Source of the DNA: Candidatus Harrysmithiimonas galli
Lineage (GTDB): Bacteria; Bacillota; Bacilli; CAJFEE01
Assembly: GCA_904373265.1 (NCBI GenBank)
Contig: CAJFEE010000007.1
Span: 1 to 64,000, forward strand
Length of the DNA: 64,000 nucleotides
Direction: 5' to 3'
Under the pieces are notes generated by a model. That model was given only the letters and a program-made list of their open reading frames with translations, ran no database searches and was not told the DNA's origin. The first letter of the stretch is position 1. Each line of letters opens with the position of its first letter. This document shows, piece by piece, positions 26,051 through 35,623 of this stretch. Position numbers and translations under genes: made by a program.

Positions 26051-27016
26051 TTAGCTTTCCCTTTCTTTCTGATTGGTGTACAAAGATAATTCCAGCCTTA
26101 CCAATCCATAAGGCAAGAACGTTCCCTTAAAATTTTCTGTTTTTTCATTGGATTTTCCAGATATTTTTTCAACATCCAAATAAATGCCGCTTTTTATAGA
26201 ATCTTGTAATGTGTTATCAAAGATTTTTGACATAAGCAGCCCTTTATACCCACCCAAAATCAACAAATAGGTTCCGTTTGAGGTGCCATAAAGCAAATCC
26301 TGAATCGCCATTTTCATAAAGTTCAAATGGTTTAATATCCCTTCTTTATACCGATTTTGTATATTGCCAGTTATTTCATAAATCTTCTCAATTCGTGTTT
26401 GCAACTGTTTCAACTTTTGTCGGCTTTGCTCATCCGTTTGTTTTAAAATTTTTTCTAGCGTAGCACTATCTTTTTGCGTTTCGTCATAAAAAATTTGACC
26501 TTTTAACTTGACTTGGGGCTTGAGCATTTGAATACCAACATTCGGAAAAAACACGTTTAATTCAGGGATTTTTGATTCTTCTTTGTTTTCTGTTTTTATG
26601 TTTTTAGGATTTTTTTCTTTTGTAATATGAAATTGTGTAACATCTTGCAATTTATAAATATGTTTTAACACAATGTCATTTGAATCCACCTTGATATCAT
26701 CAACCATTAATACATTTCGAACATTTTTCTCCCCCTTTTTTGAGGTTCCAAAAATGGCGCCTTTTATGGAAGAACCCGGAATATGGTATTGAATTTTTTC
26801 TGCTCCATGCTCTCCACTTGAACAAAAATTGTTTTTCGATAAATGTGGAATATATTTTTCATATATGCCATACTGATAAAATGGATAAATGATGTTCACA
26901 TTCGTATTGGTTAATTCTTCTTGGTCAAAATCCACGCCCTTATAAAAAGCGTTTTGGTCTCTTGGAGATAAAATAACAGAAGAAAGAACTTCTAATTCAA
27001 TTCCATACTTTTTCAT
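26051..27016 (-). CDS. csm5: Type III-A CRISPR RAMP protein Csm5
   Basis: A 321-residue RAMP-family (Cas7-like) protein. The N-terminal half carries YHIPGSSIKGAIFG, the IPGSSIKG signature of Csm5, and the C-terminal half has LLILGGYKGLLMSK and a terminal FLPYGLVRLEL strand, also as in Csm5. Csm5 caps the Csm complex at the crRNA 3' end and helps its maturation. It overlaps csm4 by 4 bp and is directly followed by the membrane protein gene. Low similarity to any one model is likely, but order and motifs agree. Confidence 0.82.
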   Translation of the reverse strand: MKKYGIELEVLSSVILSPRDQNAFYKGVDFDQEELTNTNVNIIYPFYQYGIYEKYIPHLSKNNFCSSGEHGAEKIQYHIPGSSIKGAIFGTSKKGEKNVRNVLMVDDIKVDSNDIVLKHIYKLQDVTQFHITKEKNPKNIKTENKEESKIPELNVFFPNVGIQMLKPQVKLKGQIFYDETQKDSATLEKILKQTDEQSRQKLKQLQTRIEKIYEITGNIQNRYKEGILNHLNFMKMAIQDLLYGTSNGTYLLILGGYKGLLMSKIFDNTLQDSIKSGIYLDVEKISGKSNEKTENFKGTFLPYGLVRLELSLYTNQKERES

Positions 27017-28038
27017 TCGAGAAAATCCTCCTCTTTTAATGGGTACAAAAACGAATTCCCAAAAACGATGGCATCTGGATCAAATGGGGATTGAATTGAA
27101 CAACCAAGTTGTTTGGGATGATCTGTATAGATGATGCTCCCTGCCTGAATAAAACTAATAAATTGCTTTTTAACAGATGTACTCCACCCCTCTGCGATAT
27201 GATATGGACGACGTTCAGACGTAAACAAGCTGAAATATGATTTGGAAAAATCAAGAGATTTTAAGTGCATAGCTGATTTTTCCTGGATTAGATTGGTCTG
27301 TTTTTCTGGCTTGTCTGACTCAGAGTGTTTCAATAGCAACATACCAAGATTTAAATATCTGGAAGATTGGATTTCAATTTTTTCTTCTAATATATTTTGA
27401 ATTGTAAATGTATTCATCCCTTGTGAAGCACGAGGTCCCAAAAAAAGTGGAAATTGAGATTTTTTTATATCTATTAAAGTCTGGTACAAATTTTTTACAT
27501 TAGAATCTTCCTCAAACTTCAAATAAAAACAAAAGTCAGTAACAGATTTATTCTTTTTATTTCCCTTCATTTGCCAAACAGTTAATCTTGGAATGGAATA
27601 CAGTGTAGAATCCAAGCCCGGCAAGTCATAGGCTCGACTATCAATTGCTGTACGCAATTGTGGATTCGTGCTGAGCGAAATGTAATCACAGCAAGCGTTA
27701 ATCGCAGCAGGATTTTTCACTAAATCATATTTTATACTCCTCTCTAGGACATACTGTCTTTTTTTCATAGATTGATAGATTTCTTTTGCAGATTTCTTTT
27801 GTATACAAGATGATAAATAACTTTCTGGCAATGGGAAATAACCGAATGGCAGCATATTGGATACTTCAAAGACCATTTTTTTATCTTTTATATCTTTAAC
27901 CAACCTTGTTGCCGTTTCCGAACCATACTGATCGGCATATAAATAAATCAGTGCGCCAAATATTTTCTGCGAATCAGGCAATTGGGTTAAATCACCTTGC
28001 AACTTGGTTTGAATTTTATAAATTTTCATCTCACCCAT
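27013..28038 (-). CDS. csm4: Type III-A CRISPR RAMP protein Csm4
   Basis: A 341-residue RAMP (Cas5-like) protein. QLPDSQKIFGALIYLYADQYG and VSNMLPFGYFPLPESYL match the Csm4 start, in which the complex binds the crRNA 5' handle and the Cas10 subunit. A glycine-containing RYLNLGMLLL strand appears in the second half. It overlaps csm3 by 8 bp (the csm3 stop lies in its first codons), so translation is coupled. GGGAGAG precedes ATG 28038. Confidence 0.82.
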   Translation of the reverse strand: MGEMKIYKIQTKLQGDLTQLPDSQKIFGALIYLYADQYGSETATRLVKDIKDKKMVFEVSNMLPFGYFPLPESYLSSCIQKKSAKEIYQSMKKRQYVLERSIKYDLVKNPAAINACCDYISLSTNPQLRTAIDSRAYDLPGLDSTLYSIPRLTVWQMKGNKKNKSVTDFCFYLKFEEDSNVKNLYQTLIDIKKSQFPLFLGPRASQGMNTFTIQNILEEKIEIQSSRYLNLGMLLLKHSESDKPEKQTNLIQEKSAMHLKSLDFSKSYFSLFTSERRPYHIAEGWSTSVKKQFISFIQAGSIIYTDHPKQLGCSIQSPFDPDAIVFGNSFLYPLKEEDFLE

Positions 28039-28753
28039 TGTGCATCTCTCCCTTAACGATCTCTACTCGAATCAGACCGTATCCGCGGCTTTTGGAATTG
28101 CCTAAACGATAAATTTGTGTATTAAATTGTCCAATTGCAGTTTCTATAAATTTTTTTATGAAACCAACTGTAACCTCAGGCTCCAACGCATGCATTTTAT
28201 AAAAAAGAATCTCACCTTGAAAAGTCACACCTGGTTTTACAGTTTTATAAATACGTGGATTTGCTACAATGCCATTGTCTGTTTCCTCAATGCTATTTTT
28301 CGTATCAATGGAGAAATAACTTTTTGATGCGTCTTTTGTTTTCAAAGTAAAATCATTAAAAAATAGTTTTGGCGCTTGATTTAAACCAGAAACGCCAAAT
28401 AAATATTCCGCAGAAACTTTTTCTTGTAACTGTACAAAACGTTTCTCAGCTAATTCTTTTTGTAACGGATCATCCAATTTATTTAACTTTTCCAAAGCAC
28501 TTTTTTCGACTTTTTCAATATATTTTTGATAGGCTACTTTCACCTGCTCAGCTGCTTCGTTGCCTTCAGATACCATATCGCGGACAATTTTACGTAAAAC
28601 CCCTTTAAATGATGATGCCGGAATAATCGGATAACCTTGTGTATCCATCTGGGTACATAAATCGATGCCCCCTATTTCAAATTTAGGTGCTGCCCCACCA
28701 ATAAATAAATTGGATTGAGACGTTATCCCCAATTTTAATTTAATCGGATTCAT
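28031..28753 (-). CDS. csm3: Type III-A CRISPR backbone protein and RNase Csm3
   Basis: A 240-residue RAMP protein. SNLFIGGAAPKFEIGGIDL contains an aspartate at residue 31 in the position of the Csm3 catalytic residue that cuts target RNA every six nucleotides; YPIIPASSFKGVLRKIV is the RAMP glycine-serine motif, and LGNSKSRGYGLIRVE the C-terminal G-rich loop. Several copies form the filament along the crRNA. The only Csm3-like gene in the operon, it starts 18 bp after cas10 with no csm2 in between. Target RNA cleavage should be intact. Confidence 0.85.
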   Translation of the reverse strand: MNPIKLKLGITSQSNLFIGGAAPKFEIGGIDLCTQMDTQGYPIIPASSFKGVLRKIVRDMVSEGNEAAEQVKVAYQKYIEKVEKSALEKLNKLDDPLQKELAEKRFVQLQEKVSAEYLFGVSGLNQAPKLFFNDFTLKTKDASKSYFSIDTKNSIEETDNGIVANPRIYKTVKPGVTFQGEILFYKMHALEPEVTVGFIKKFIETAIGQFNTQIYRLGNSKSRGYGLIRVEIVKGEMHNG

Positions 28754-28771
28754 TTTTCCTTCTCCTTCGAT

Positions 28772-30913
28772 TCATTTTTTATTCTTATTTTCATTCGAAT
28801 ATAAAACTCGATAACGAATCAATGCTTGATTAAATTTATATAGAACAAGCAAAGAATCAATGTAACTATGTGTCCATAATTTGTTTGTTGCCCATTTTTT
28901 AAACTGATCAGGTATAAAAGTCAGTTTAGGTACTTTATTTTTCTCAACTTCTAATACTTCATTTGATCGGCGAGCATCTGCATTACTAGAACCTTCATCA
29001 ATCTTCTGATCTAAAGACATTGCCAAAGTACGTTCTATCATATTTTTCTGTTGATCAATTAATTTTTCATACTCAAATTTTGTATCCATTGATTTTTTCA
29101 ATCGGTAAAGAATAGAACTTGATAATTTTAATGTGCAATATACTTCTACTGGTTGATCGCTAGAATCAGGTATATATGACCTTTTATCAACAAAACAGTT
29201 CCTTAAATTGATCCTTTTACTCTCATCTTCTTTCTTTGCCAATTGTTCATCCAAATTTTGTTCATACAAATATCGCAAAGAACGATTAAAAATATTGCCC
29301 CGTAATTCCTTGATTTTTTGCTTATTTCCTCTTAAATCCTCTTCATACATATTTTCTTCTTCTACAACAATATCAAACCGATCATCTGTAAATAAAAGCA
29401 GCAGTTTAACATAATTTATCAGTTTCTCTACACACTCTTTTTTGAAGCATAATTCATATTGAGATTTTGTTTCTTTCTTGACTATAATGATTCGCAGTAT
29501 ATCCTTAAGAAAAAAGAGTTCATATTGTCTTAACTGCTCATCTGCACCATTTAAATATTTCGGAATTAAATGATACAAAACAGCATTACTCAGACACACT
29601 GATTGTTCGGTATTTTCACAAGAATCATTCAACTTATCTAACAAACCATATAAGAAATGATGTGCAGGAAAGCCTTTAGAAATCATTTTTTTCAACTTTC
29701 TCGCATTTTCTATGATTCGATTAAATGTTTGAATATTTTTTTCTTTTATTATTTTATTATTTTTATTCGGATGATAAATACAAAGTGGAAAATGATTTAC
29801 AGCTATCATTAATTGATAAATACCTTTTGTATTTTTATCACTATTTAATGCCCGACCCTTATTTTTGGCAATTTGCAACTGTTTTTCAACGCGATGATAA
29901 TAGTAACGCAGTGGTTCCGTATTAAATGCCAAGTCAATGCCTACACTTAAGGAAAGTGAAGGTGCATTTTTCTGTGGAATCTTTTTTAACGCATTATTTA
30001 TTTTACGTAGTATCTTTTTACATAGCTTTATGCCCCAAACCAATTCCGAAGTTGGTACAGCAAAAAAAAGATCATCACCAGCAATATAAAATGGATATAC
30101 TTTAAATGAGTTATGCGCATCATAAATCGTTTTAGCCGCTTTTACAAAGTTCGATAAACAAACGGTTTGATTTAAAATGTCACTTATTTTTTTATAATTT
30201 AGATAATCTGGTGTCTGATTAAATAAATCACCCATTCCATCTAAATCCGCTTTAATAATCGCAACACGAAAACGATTTTTCTCTTGTTTTCCCTGATCTA
30301 CATATAATTCATCAATATTTTCAGCAATCCAAGCACCATTATATTCTTCTATTTTTTCAAAATATTTTTTATTAAAATTAAGAATATTTGTCTGAATATC
30401 TTGAAATTCAAACAAAACTTTCTGGTTCTGCTGAATGATCTCACTTATATTTTCTGCAGATTTCAAACGGCTTTTGGCGCATTGAATTGCACATATTTTC
30501 CAATCCAATTCTTTTTCTTTCAAACAGGCACTATACAGATCAGACTCTGAATGATTGTCTAGTATTTTCTTAAAATAAGTAGACCTTAAAAATATCGTCC
30601 CGTTAAATGCTTGATAATATTCACAAAATAACTCATTTAACTTTTTTTGAATTTCTTTTTCAGGCATGCTAACCAAAAAAATACAAACACCAGAACATTG
30701 TAATAAAACATCTTTAATCTTACCCGAAAATTTCCCGTTTGTTTTGCCTAAACCAATTTTCTGATATAAATGCTCGGCAACAATTTGTGAAGAAGCGATA
30801 ACCGTTTTTAATGTTTGATTATCTTCTTGCTTTTCTTGTGAACTTACCTGGAACACTTCATATAAAAAACGTTGTACCTTGTCTACAGATATACCAACTA
30901 TATATTGATCCAC
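28772..30913 (-). CDS. cas10: Cas10/Csm1 without an HD domain
   Basis: A 713-residue Cas10 large subunit. It begins directly with the first palm-like domain (YIVGISVDKVQRFLYEVF, the GIQ-type start), so the N-terminal HD nuclease of ordinary Csm1 is missing. The catalytic palm has IIKADLDGMGDLF (residues 220-231) and FYIAGDDLFFAVP with AGDD at 278-281 in place of GGDD; the two aspartates needed for metal binding are kept, so cyclic oligoadenylate synthesis is plausible. No four-cysteine zinc finger is seen. The C-terminal helical domain has the size of a Cas11-like bundle. The start is GTG 30913 behind GGGGGAGGG. First gene of the type III operon. Confidence 0.85.
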   Translation of the reverse strand: MDQYIVGISVDKVQRFLYEVFQVSSQEKQEDNQTLKTVIASSQIVAEHLYQKIGLGKTNGKFSGKIKDVLLQCSGVCIFLVSMPEKEIQKKLNELFCEYYQAFNGTIFLRSTYFKKILDNHSESDLYSACLKEKELDWKICAIQCAKSRLKSAENISEIIQQNQKVLFEFQDIQTNILNFNKKYFEKIEEYNGAWIAENIDELYVDQGKQEKNRFRVAIIKADLDGMGDLFNQTPDYLNYKKISDILNQTVCLSNFVKAAKTIYDAHNSFKVYPFYIAGDDLFFAVPTSELVWGIKLCKKILRKINNALKKIPQKNAPSLSLSVGIDLAFNTEPLRYYYHRVEKQLQIAKNKGRALNSDKNTKGIYQLMIAVNHFPLCIYHPNKNNKIIKEKNIQTFNRIIENARKLKKMISKGFPAHHFLYGLLDKLNDSCENTEQSVCLSNAVLYHLIPKYLNGADEQLRQYELFFLKDILRIIIVKKETKSQYELCFKKECVEKLINYVKLLLLFTDDRFDIVVEEENMYEEDLRGNKQKIKELRGNIFNRSLRYLYEQNLDEQLAKKEDESKRINLRNCFVDKRSYIPDSSDQPVEVYCTLKLSSSILYRLKKSMDTKFEYEKLIDQQKNMIERTLAMSLDQKIDEGSSNADARRSNEVLEVEKNKVPKLTFIPDQFKKWATNKLWTHSYIDSLLVLYKFNQALIRYRVLYSNENKNKK

Positions 30914-31357
30914 TGCTTTATCCCTCCCCCAACACGGTTAAATATTTCAACATAGGCTCGATGCAAAAAACAGCATCAGATGATTAATCAACATCAGCAG
31001 TTGATGAAATGAAAAATAATCAACGAAAGGATTTATTCTTCAGATTATTTGACGTTGTATTATTTTAAATCAATATTTTTTAAAAATTCTTATCCAATGA
31101 CTTTAGATAGACTCACCTTATGATAGAAATTCAGTTTCTCCTAGCAGTCACATAAATTGGCAAAATAATCGTTCATTTCAACCAAAGTACACTTACCCTC
31201 TTCTTTTGCAACCAAAATAAAATCAAAATAATATTTTATCTTTGCATTTCAAGTTCATTGCACATAAGATTCGAAGCCATCATGTAGGATGGTGCATTGG
31301 TACAGGCTTTTTTGCCATATTCGTTACCATTTGAGCAATGGACTTCCTCGCTTTTTT
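30914..31357. other. Upstream region of the type III CRISPR operon
   Basis: About 440 bp that must hold the operon promoter. I could not single out a convincing one. No CRISPR repeats are present, although ATTTCAACATA near 30953 faintly recalls the end of the type I-B repeat. No gene seen. Confidence 0.4.
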
Positions 31358-31591
31358 TCAATTCGTAATGACGTCATGCCATTTTTTATTGCCCTTATAT
31401 TTATTTAGAATACTTTTACGTTCTACAACAACCACTGCTTCAATTGGAACAAACTTCAAACACCCTGAACAGAAAATGTAAGATGTATACATCTCACCAA
31501 TCATTGCTAAATCCACTTCATGAAATATATTTCCATAAGAATCAATCATAAATTTAGAGTGCTCCAACACGAATTTCTTTGGAACAATCAT
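31358..31591 (-). CDS. Hypothetical protein
   Basis: A 77-residue frame (MIVPKKFVLEHSKFMIDSYG at the start; YIFCSGCLKFVPIEAVVVVE in the middle) with AGAAGGAAG about nine bases before ATG 31591. One CXXC pair is present. I recognise no family and there is no operon partner closer than 440 bp. It could be real but could also be a chance frame. Confidence 0.4.
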   Translation of the reverse strand: MIVPKKFVLEHSKFMIDSYGNIFHEVDLAMIGEMYTSYIFCSGCLKFVPIEAVVVVERKSILNKYKGNKKWHDVITN

Positions 31592-32016
31592 TTCAAATAC
31601 TTCCTTCTAAAATATCTTCATGATGCGTTTCAATTGTTTAAAGATGTAAATTTTGTTTCATATACAATTTTCCGACAATAAATCTTAAAATTTCTAATAA
31701 TTATATCAACTATTTCCTAGTATTGTTTTATATTTTCTTTTGCCTGATTTTCCTTCATCATATTATTTTCTTTCTTATATAAATTTTTTATTTTTCGGGA
31801 ATAAATCACCTCCTTCTATTCAAAAATATCATCATTCTTCCGCACATATTTTTATTATATAAAATGCAAGCCAATTTATAAATAATTTAATCATATTAAA
31901 AAAATATAATGTTCATTTGATCACATCTATTTTTCCTTTTTCATTCAAAACCCACAGTAAATCGTTTTATGCTAAGATATGTATAGAAACCAAGTGCGTT
32001 GAAAGGAGATAACGAA
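31592..32016. other. Intergenic region before the methyltransferase gene
   Basis: About 420 bp of AT-rich sequence. A strong ribosome-binding-like word GAAGGAGGTG lies on the minus strand near 31810 but is followed only by a 31-codon GTG frame with no recognisable features. Nothing else seen. Confidence 0.4.
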
Positions 32017-32787
32017 ATGAGCAACCGAAAGTCGCTGCTTACTTTTTATGAGACACATGGACAAGAGGAATATCGTCTGCAAGAAGGCAGTGTTCATCGC
32101 ATTGAATTTCTAACAGCAACCAAATACTTTGCTGAATTGTTTCAACCAAAATCCAATATTTTAGATAATTGTGCCGGAACTGGAGCATACGCATTTTATT
32201 TGGCAGAACAGGGTCACCAAGTAACCGCTGGAGATATTGTGCCGTTTAATGTAGAAATCATGCAAAAAAAACAAGCAAAGCAGAAACGTTTACAAGAAAT
32301 TTATTTGGGAGATGTGCTGAATTTATCACGTTTTGCCAATGAAAGCTTCGATGTCGTTTTATGTATGGGTGCCTTTTATCATTTGCTAACTGCAAAAGAA
32401 CGACGACAAGCTTTAAAGGAAAATTTACGTATCTTAAAAAAGGGTGGACTGTTTATTGCAACCTATATGAATCGATATGCGGTAATTTTAGGAGATATGG
32501 TCGGTGATTTAGAAAATTTGGATGAGATTTTACGGTTTAAACAACAAGGAACCGAAGACATTTTTTATGCATCCACACCAGAAGAAGCAGAGACATTTTT
32601 TCTTTCAGAAGGATTGAAACAAGTGAAGCATATTGCCCTAGACGGAATGGCACTTTTTCTGACAGAAACAAGCAAACTTTTAACGCCAAACGGTTTGAAG
32701 CGCTGGCTCACCTACCACTTGAAAACCTGTGAAGAAAAAAGCTTACTTGGCTCTAGCTATCACGGTATGTGGATTGGACAAAAATAA
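32017..32787 (+). CDS. SAM-dependent class I methyltransferase
   Basis: A 256-residue Rossmann methyltransferase. Motif I is NILDNCAGTGAYAFYLAEQG, with an acidic GD at the end of strand 2 (VTAGDI), motif IV VLCMGAFYHLL and the RILKKGGLFIATY strand of the Methyltransf_11/25 group. Substrate unknown; similar enzymes act on small molecules. ATG 32017 follows GAAAGGAGATAACGAA; an in-frame TTG further up includes that site and is unlikely. Monocistronic. Confidence 0.87.
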   Translation: MSNRKSLLTFYETHGQEEYRLQEGSVHRIEFLTATKYFAELFQPKSNILDNCAGTGAYAFYLAEQGHQVTAGDIVPFNVEIMQKKQAKQKRLQEIYLGDVLNLSRFANESFDVVLCMGAFYHLLTAKERRQALKENLRILKKGGLFIATYMNRYAVILGDMVGDLENLDEILRFKQQGTEDIFYASTPEEAETFFLSEGLKQVKHIALDGMALFLTETSKLLTPNGLKRWLTYHLKTCEEKSLLGSSYHGMWIGQK

Positions 32788-33336
32788 TATGCGTACAAAT
32801 TTCTGTAAAATGAAGAGACTCAAACAAAACCGAAAAGAAAAAGAATGTATAACAATTAATTTTGATTATTTATTATATAAAGAAATATAAAAATATTAAT
32901 GAACCTAAGAGGAATTTATAAATGTTGAGATGACAGGCATGCAGCTCTTTTTAAAAAAGATTGTTTTTACATGCCATTTTCATTTCCATCAATTTCACCC
33001 CAATCGGAAAACCGCTCTCTAACACACCGATTCAAAATTGAATGGATTATTTAGGTGGCAACAAAATCTTGCAAAACGTTTTTCACACCAGGCTATATTT
33101 CCCAAAACAAAAAACGGCATCATCAAAAGATTTTGCCGTTTTTTGTTTGAGTAAACCTGAAACCTTTTTACGCTGACTGGAAAACGCACAAAAAGGCAAA
33201 CAAAGCTTGAATATGATCTGTCCTGATTCAACTTTATCCATTGATAGACTCTTAGCTAAGGAAATGCTTGTCCGCATTCAATCATTGAGCTATACTGAGC
33301 CATACAATTCGGTTTTACCTGGTCAGATTGTAGGGA
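32788..33336. other. Intergenic region containing a bidirectional terminator
   Basis: About 550 bp between two convergent genes. The hairpin at 33104-33146 is the only feature. Minus-strand open frames that run across that hairpin are rejected. Confidence 0.5.
33104..33146. terminator. Bidirectional intrinsic terminator
   Basis: A perfect 12-bp stem (CAAAAAACGGCA with TGCCGTTTTTTG) and a 14-base loop. With six A/T pairs at its base it gives a thymine tract on both strands and lies between the convergent methyltransferase and ytxJ genes. Confidence 0.8.
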
Positions 33337-33669
33337 TTAACCGATATCGGCTACTTTTTGTGCCTCAGTCAACTTAGCCTCTGTTATATCCCAATGGTGT
33401 GCCTCCCAGACTACCTTTCCTTCCTTGATATAAAAAATCTGTGGAGATTGGTGCGTCACTTGGAAACGATTAGCAATTTCATTTGAAAACGATCGGCTTT
33501 CTTGTACTACCAAATAATAAACTGGAACCTCTCTATTTTGTTCAAACAACATACATTCCTCATAGGCTTTTGCACTTCTTGGACAAGTATTGCTATGCTT
33601 TAACAACACCATTTCCTTTTTTCTATTCATCTTTTCTTCCAATTCATTCCAATTATAAATTTGTTGCAT
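33337..33669 (-). CDS. ytxJ: Bacillithiol-system redox protein YtxJ
   Basis: A 110-residue monothiol thioredoxin-fold protein. KEMVLLKHSNTCPRSAKAYEE holds the YtxJ active site, with a single cysteine in TCPRS; VTHQSPQIFYIKEGKVVW is the cis-proline (SP) strand and beta hairpin. YtxJ is thought to reduce mixed disulfides with bacillithiol, which supports a Bacillales host. ATG 33669 follows AAGGAGGCATAGTG and lies next to the ytxG stop, so the two genes are coupled. Confidence 0.92.
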   Translation of the reverse strand: MQQIYNWNELEEKMNRKKEMVLLKHSNTCPRSAKAYEECMLFEQNREVPVYYLVVQESRSFSNEIANRFQVTHQSPQIFYIKEGKVVWEAHHWDITEAKLTEAQKVADIG

Positions 33670-33671
33670 CA

Positions 33672-34157
33672 CTATGCCTCCTTTGATTCATTTTCTGTCT
33701 TTTGTACATGATCTTCTTTTTGTGTCACAACCACTTTATTTTCATTCTTTTTCTGAAACATACCAAGAATAAGATCAAATGCCTTTTGTCCATACGTAAA
33801 CAGGACACCAATGAGCTTTCCATTATCTGTTAAATTGTCAACAGACTTTCTCAGTTTTCCGATGGTTACACCAAATTTCTCCAGTTCCTCTTTTACTGTT
33901 ATAGCTGGTACGAGCATCTCATCCGCTTTATCCAATTTGCGGTTTACACTGGCAATGGTTTTGGTCGTTTCATCCAGCAGCCCTTTTCCGGATTGCATAA
34001 CGGGAGCAATGTTTTCATCCACTTTACTCATCACATCCTGCATTTTATGCATCGTTTTTCCGACTTCAATTAACGTTTTCACCAAATAAACAACCAGTAT
34101 AGCAACGGCCAAAGCTATCACTGCAACACTGATGCCAATTACAAATTCCATTTCCAT
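33672..34157 (-). CDS. ytxG: DUF948 membrane protein YtxG
   Basis: A 161-residue protein with one N-terminal membrane helix (about residues 4-28, FVIGISVAVIALAVAILVVY) followed by a long amphipathic helix region typical of DUF948/YtxG. Function unknown; general stress induction is known for the family in Bacillus subtilis. In that species ytxG, ytxH and ytxJ lie together downstream of murC. Here ytxH is missing and ytxG is directly followed by ytxJ. The C-terminus is charged and variable. Confidence 0.85.
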   Translation of the reverse strand: MEMEFVIGISVAVIALAVAILVVYLVKTLIEVGKTMHKMQDVMSKVDENIAPVMQSGKGLLDETTKTIASVNRKLDKADEMLVPAITVKEELEKFGVTIGKLRKSVDNLTDNGKLIGVLFTYGQKAFDLILGMFQKKNENKVVVTQKEDHVQKTENESKEA

Positions 34158-34405
34158 TCACCCATTTTTGATTTTCCTTTATTCTAGCATATTTTTTGAT
34201 TGGCGCCTAATAAACAACAACTAGATAAAATCTTTTTAGGAAGCTTTGAAACTTTCCATAGATAAAATACGATTTTCATTTTACTTTATGTATACATCAT
34301 GCTTATAATATTAGCAAAAAAAGAAAGAAAATCAGGGGCTTAAATAAACACCTATATATATTTTTTCTTTCTTTAATCACTCAGAACAAATTGGAGGAAT
34401 AAAAT

Positions 34406-35524
34406 ATGAGAGATCCACGTATCCAAAAACTAGCCGCTCAACTGATCCATTACTCCTGCCGCCTGCAAAAAGGAGAGAAAATTTTAATTGAAAATACAGG
34501 CATTGAAAAAGAAATGGTTGCTGCACTGATCGAAGAAACTTATAAAATCGGAGCACTGCCCTTTGTTTCATTGAAAGATCCGACAATCAACCGAGCCTTG
34601 CTTATGCAAGCTAACCCGACACAATTTGCACTCATGGCACAAAATGAAGCAGAGCTGATGAAACAAATGGATGCATACATCGGACTCCGTTCTGGAGACA
34701 ATGCAAACGAACTCAGTGATGTCCCTGCCGATAAATTAAAAATTCATGGCGAAACAATTTTAACCAAAGTACATTCCGAAATTCGTGTGCCAAAAACCAA
34801 ATGGGTCGTGCTCCGCTATCCGCATCCTTCGATGGCACAAATGGCAAAAATGAGCACCGAAGCTTTTGAAAATTTTTACTTTGATGTTTGTACACTGGAT
34901 TATGGTAAAATGGATCGAGCCATGGATCATCTGGTAGAATGGATGAACCGAACCGATAAAGTACAGATCACAGGACCAGGAACCAATTTAACGTTTTCCA
35001 TCAAAAATATTCCAGCAATTAAATGTGCTGGAGAGATGAATATTCCTGATGGAGAAGTCTTTACTGCTCCGGTGAAACAGTCTGTCAATGGAACACTCAC
35101 CTACAATACACCATCTCCATACAATGGATTTACCTATGAACATGTGTCCTTTACGTTCCAAGACGGGAAAATCATTGAAGCAACTGCAAACAACAATGAA
35201 AAAATTAACAAACTGTTGGATTCCGATATCGGAGCTCGTTATATCGGAGAATTTGCCATCGGAGTCAATCCGTTTATTCGTGAACCAATGGGAGATATTT
35301 TATTTGATGAAAAAATTGATGGAAGCTTCCACTTTACACCTGGTCAGGCCTATGAGGAAGCAGACAACGGAAACCGCTCACAAATTCACTGGGACTTAGT
35401 TTGTATTCAGCGGCCAGAATATGGTGGCGGAGAAATTTATTTCGATGATGTATTAATCAGAAAGGATGGGGTTTTTGTACCAAAAGAATTACAATGCCTC
35501 AATCCAGAACATTTAAAAGGATAA
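34406..35524 (+). CDS. M29 family aminopeptidase (AmpS/T type)
   Basis: A 372-residue metallo-aminopeptidase, slightly shorter than the usual about 410. Metal ligands are expected in GEMNIPDGEVFTAP (glutamate), IGEFAIGVNP (glutamate) and the C-terminal HFTPGQAYEEADNGN and SQIHWDLV (two histidines and an aspartate), all present. It releases N-terminal residues from peptides in the cytoplasm. A GGAGGAATAAAAT precedes ATG 34406. It stands alone, divergent from ytxG and convergent with murC, splitting what is a continuous murC-ytxG order in Bacillus subtilis. Confidence 0.92.
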   Translation: MRDPRIQKLAAQLIHYSCRLQKGEKILIENTGIEKEMVAALIEETYKIGALPFVSLKDPTINRALLMQANPTQFALMAQNEAELMKQMDAYIGLRSGDNANELSDVPADKLKIHGETILTKVHSEIRVPKTKWVVLRYPHPSMAQMAKMSTEAFENFYFDVCTLDYGKMDRAMDHLVEWMNRTDKVQITGPGTNLTFSIKNIPAIKCAGEMNIPDGEVFTAPVKQSVNGTLTYNTPSPYNGFTYEHVSFTFQDGKIIEATANNNEKINKLLDSDIGARYIGEFAIGVNPFIREPMGDILFDEKIDGSFHFTPGQAYEEADNGNRSQIHWDLVCIQRPEYGGGEIYFDDVLIRKDGVFVPKELQCLNPEHLKG

Positions 35525-35591
35525 CCTCTTGAATCAAAAAGCTAAATCTTAAGTTTTCCTTCTCACAAAAAACGAAAACTTCCAACCATAA

Positions 35592-35623
35592 AGCAAACCA
35601 TCCTGATCACCAGGTGGTTTGCT
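35592..35623 (+). terminator. Hairpin downstream of the aminopeptidase gene
   Basis: AGCAAACCATCCTG pairs with CCAGGTGGTTTGCT (one mismatch) around ATCA, 67 bp after the stop codon. It is very stable but has no thymine tract on either strand, so its role as terminator is uncertain. Confidence 0.45.

Noticed and set aside
30945..30965. Sequence ATTTCAACATAGG near the cas10 start, similar to the end of the CRISPR repeat
   Set aside because: Only about ten bases agree and no second copy or spacer is near; not a repeat.
31740..31812. 31-codon GTG frame behind a strong GAAGGAGGTG on the minus strand
   Set aside because: The GTG lies inside the ribosome-binding-like word itself, and no other start has good spacing; no recognisable product or terminator.
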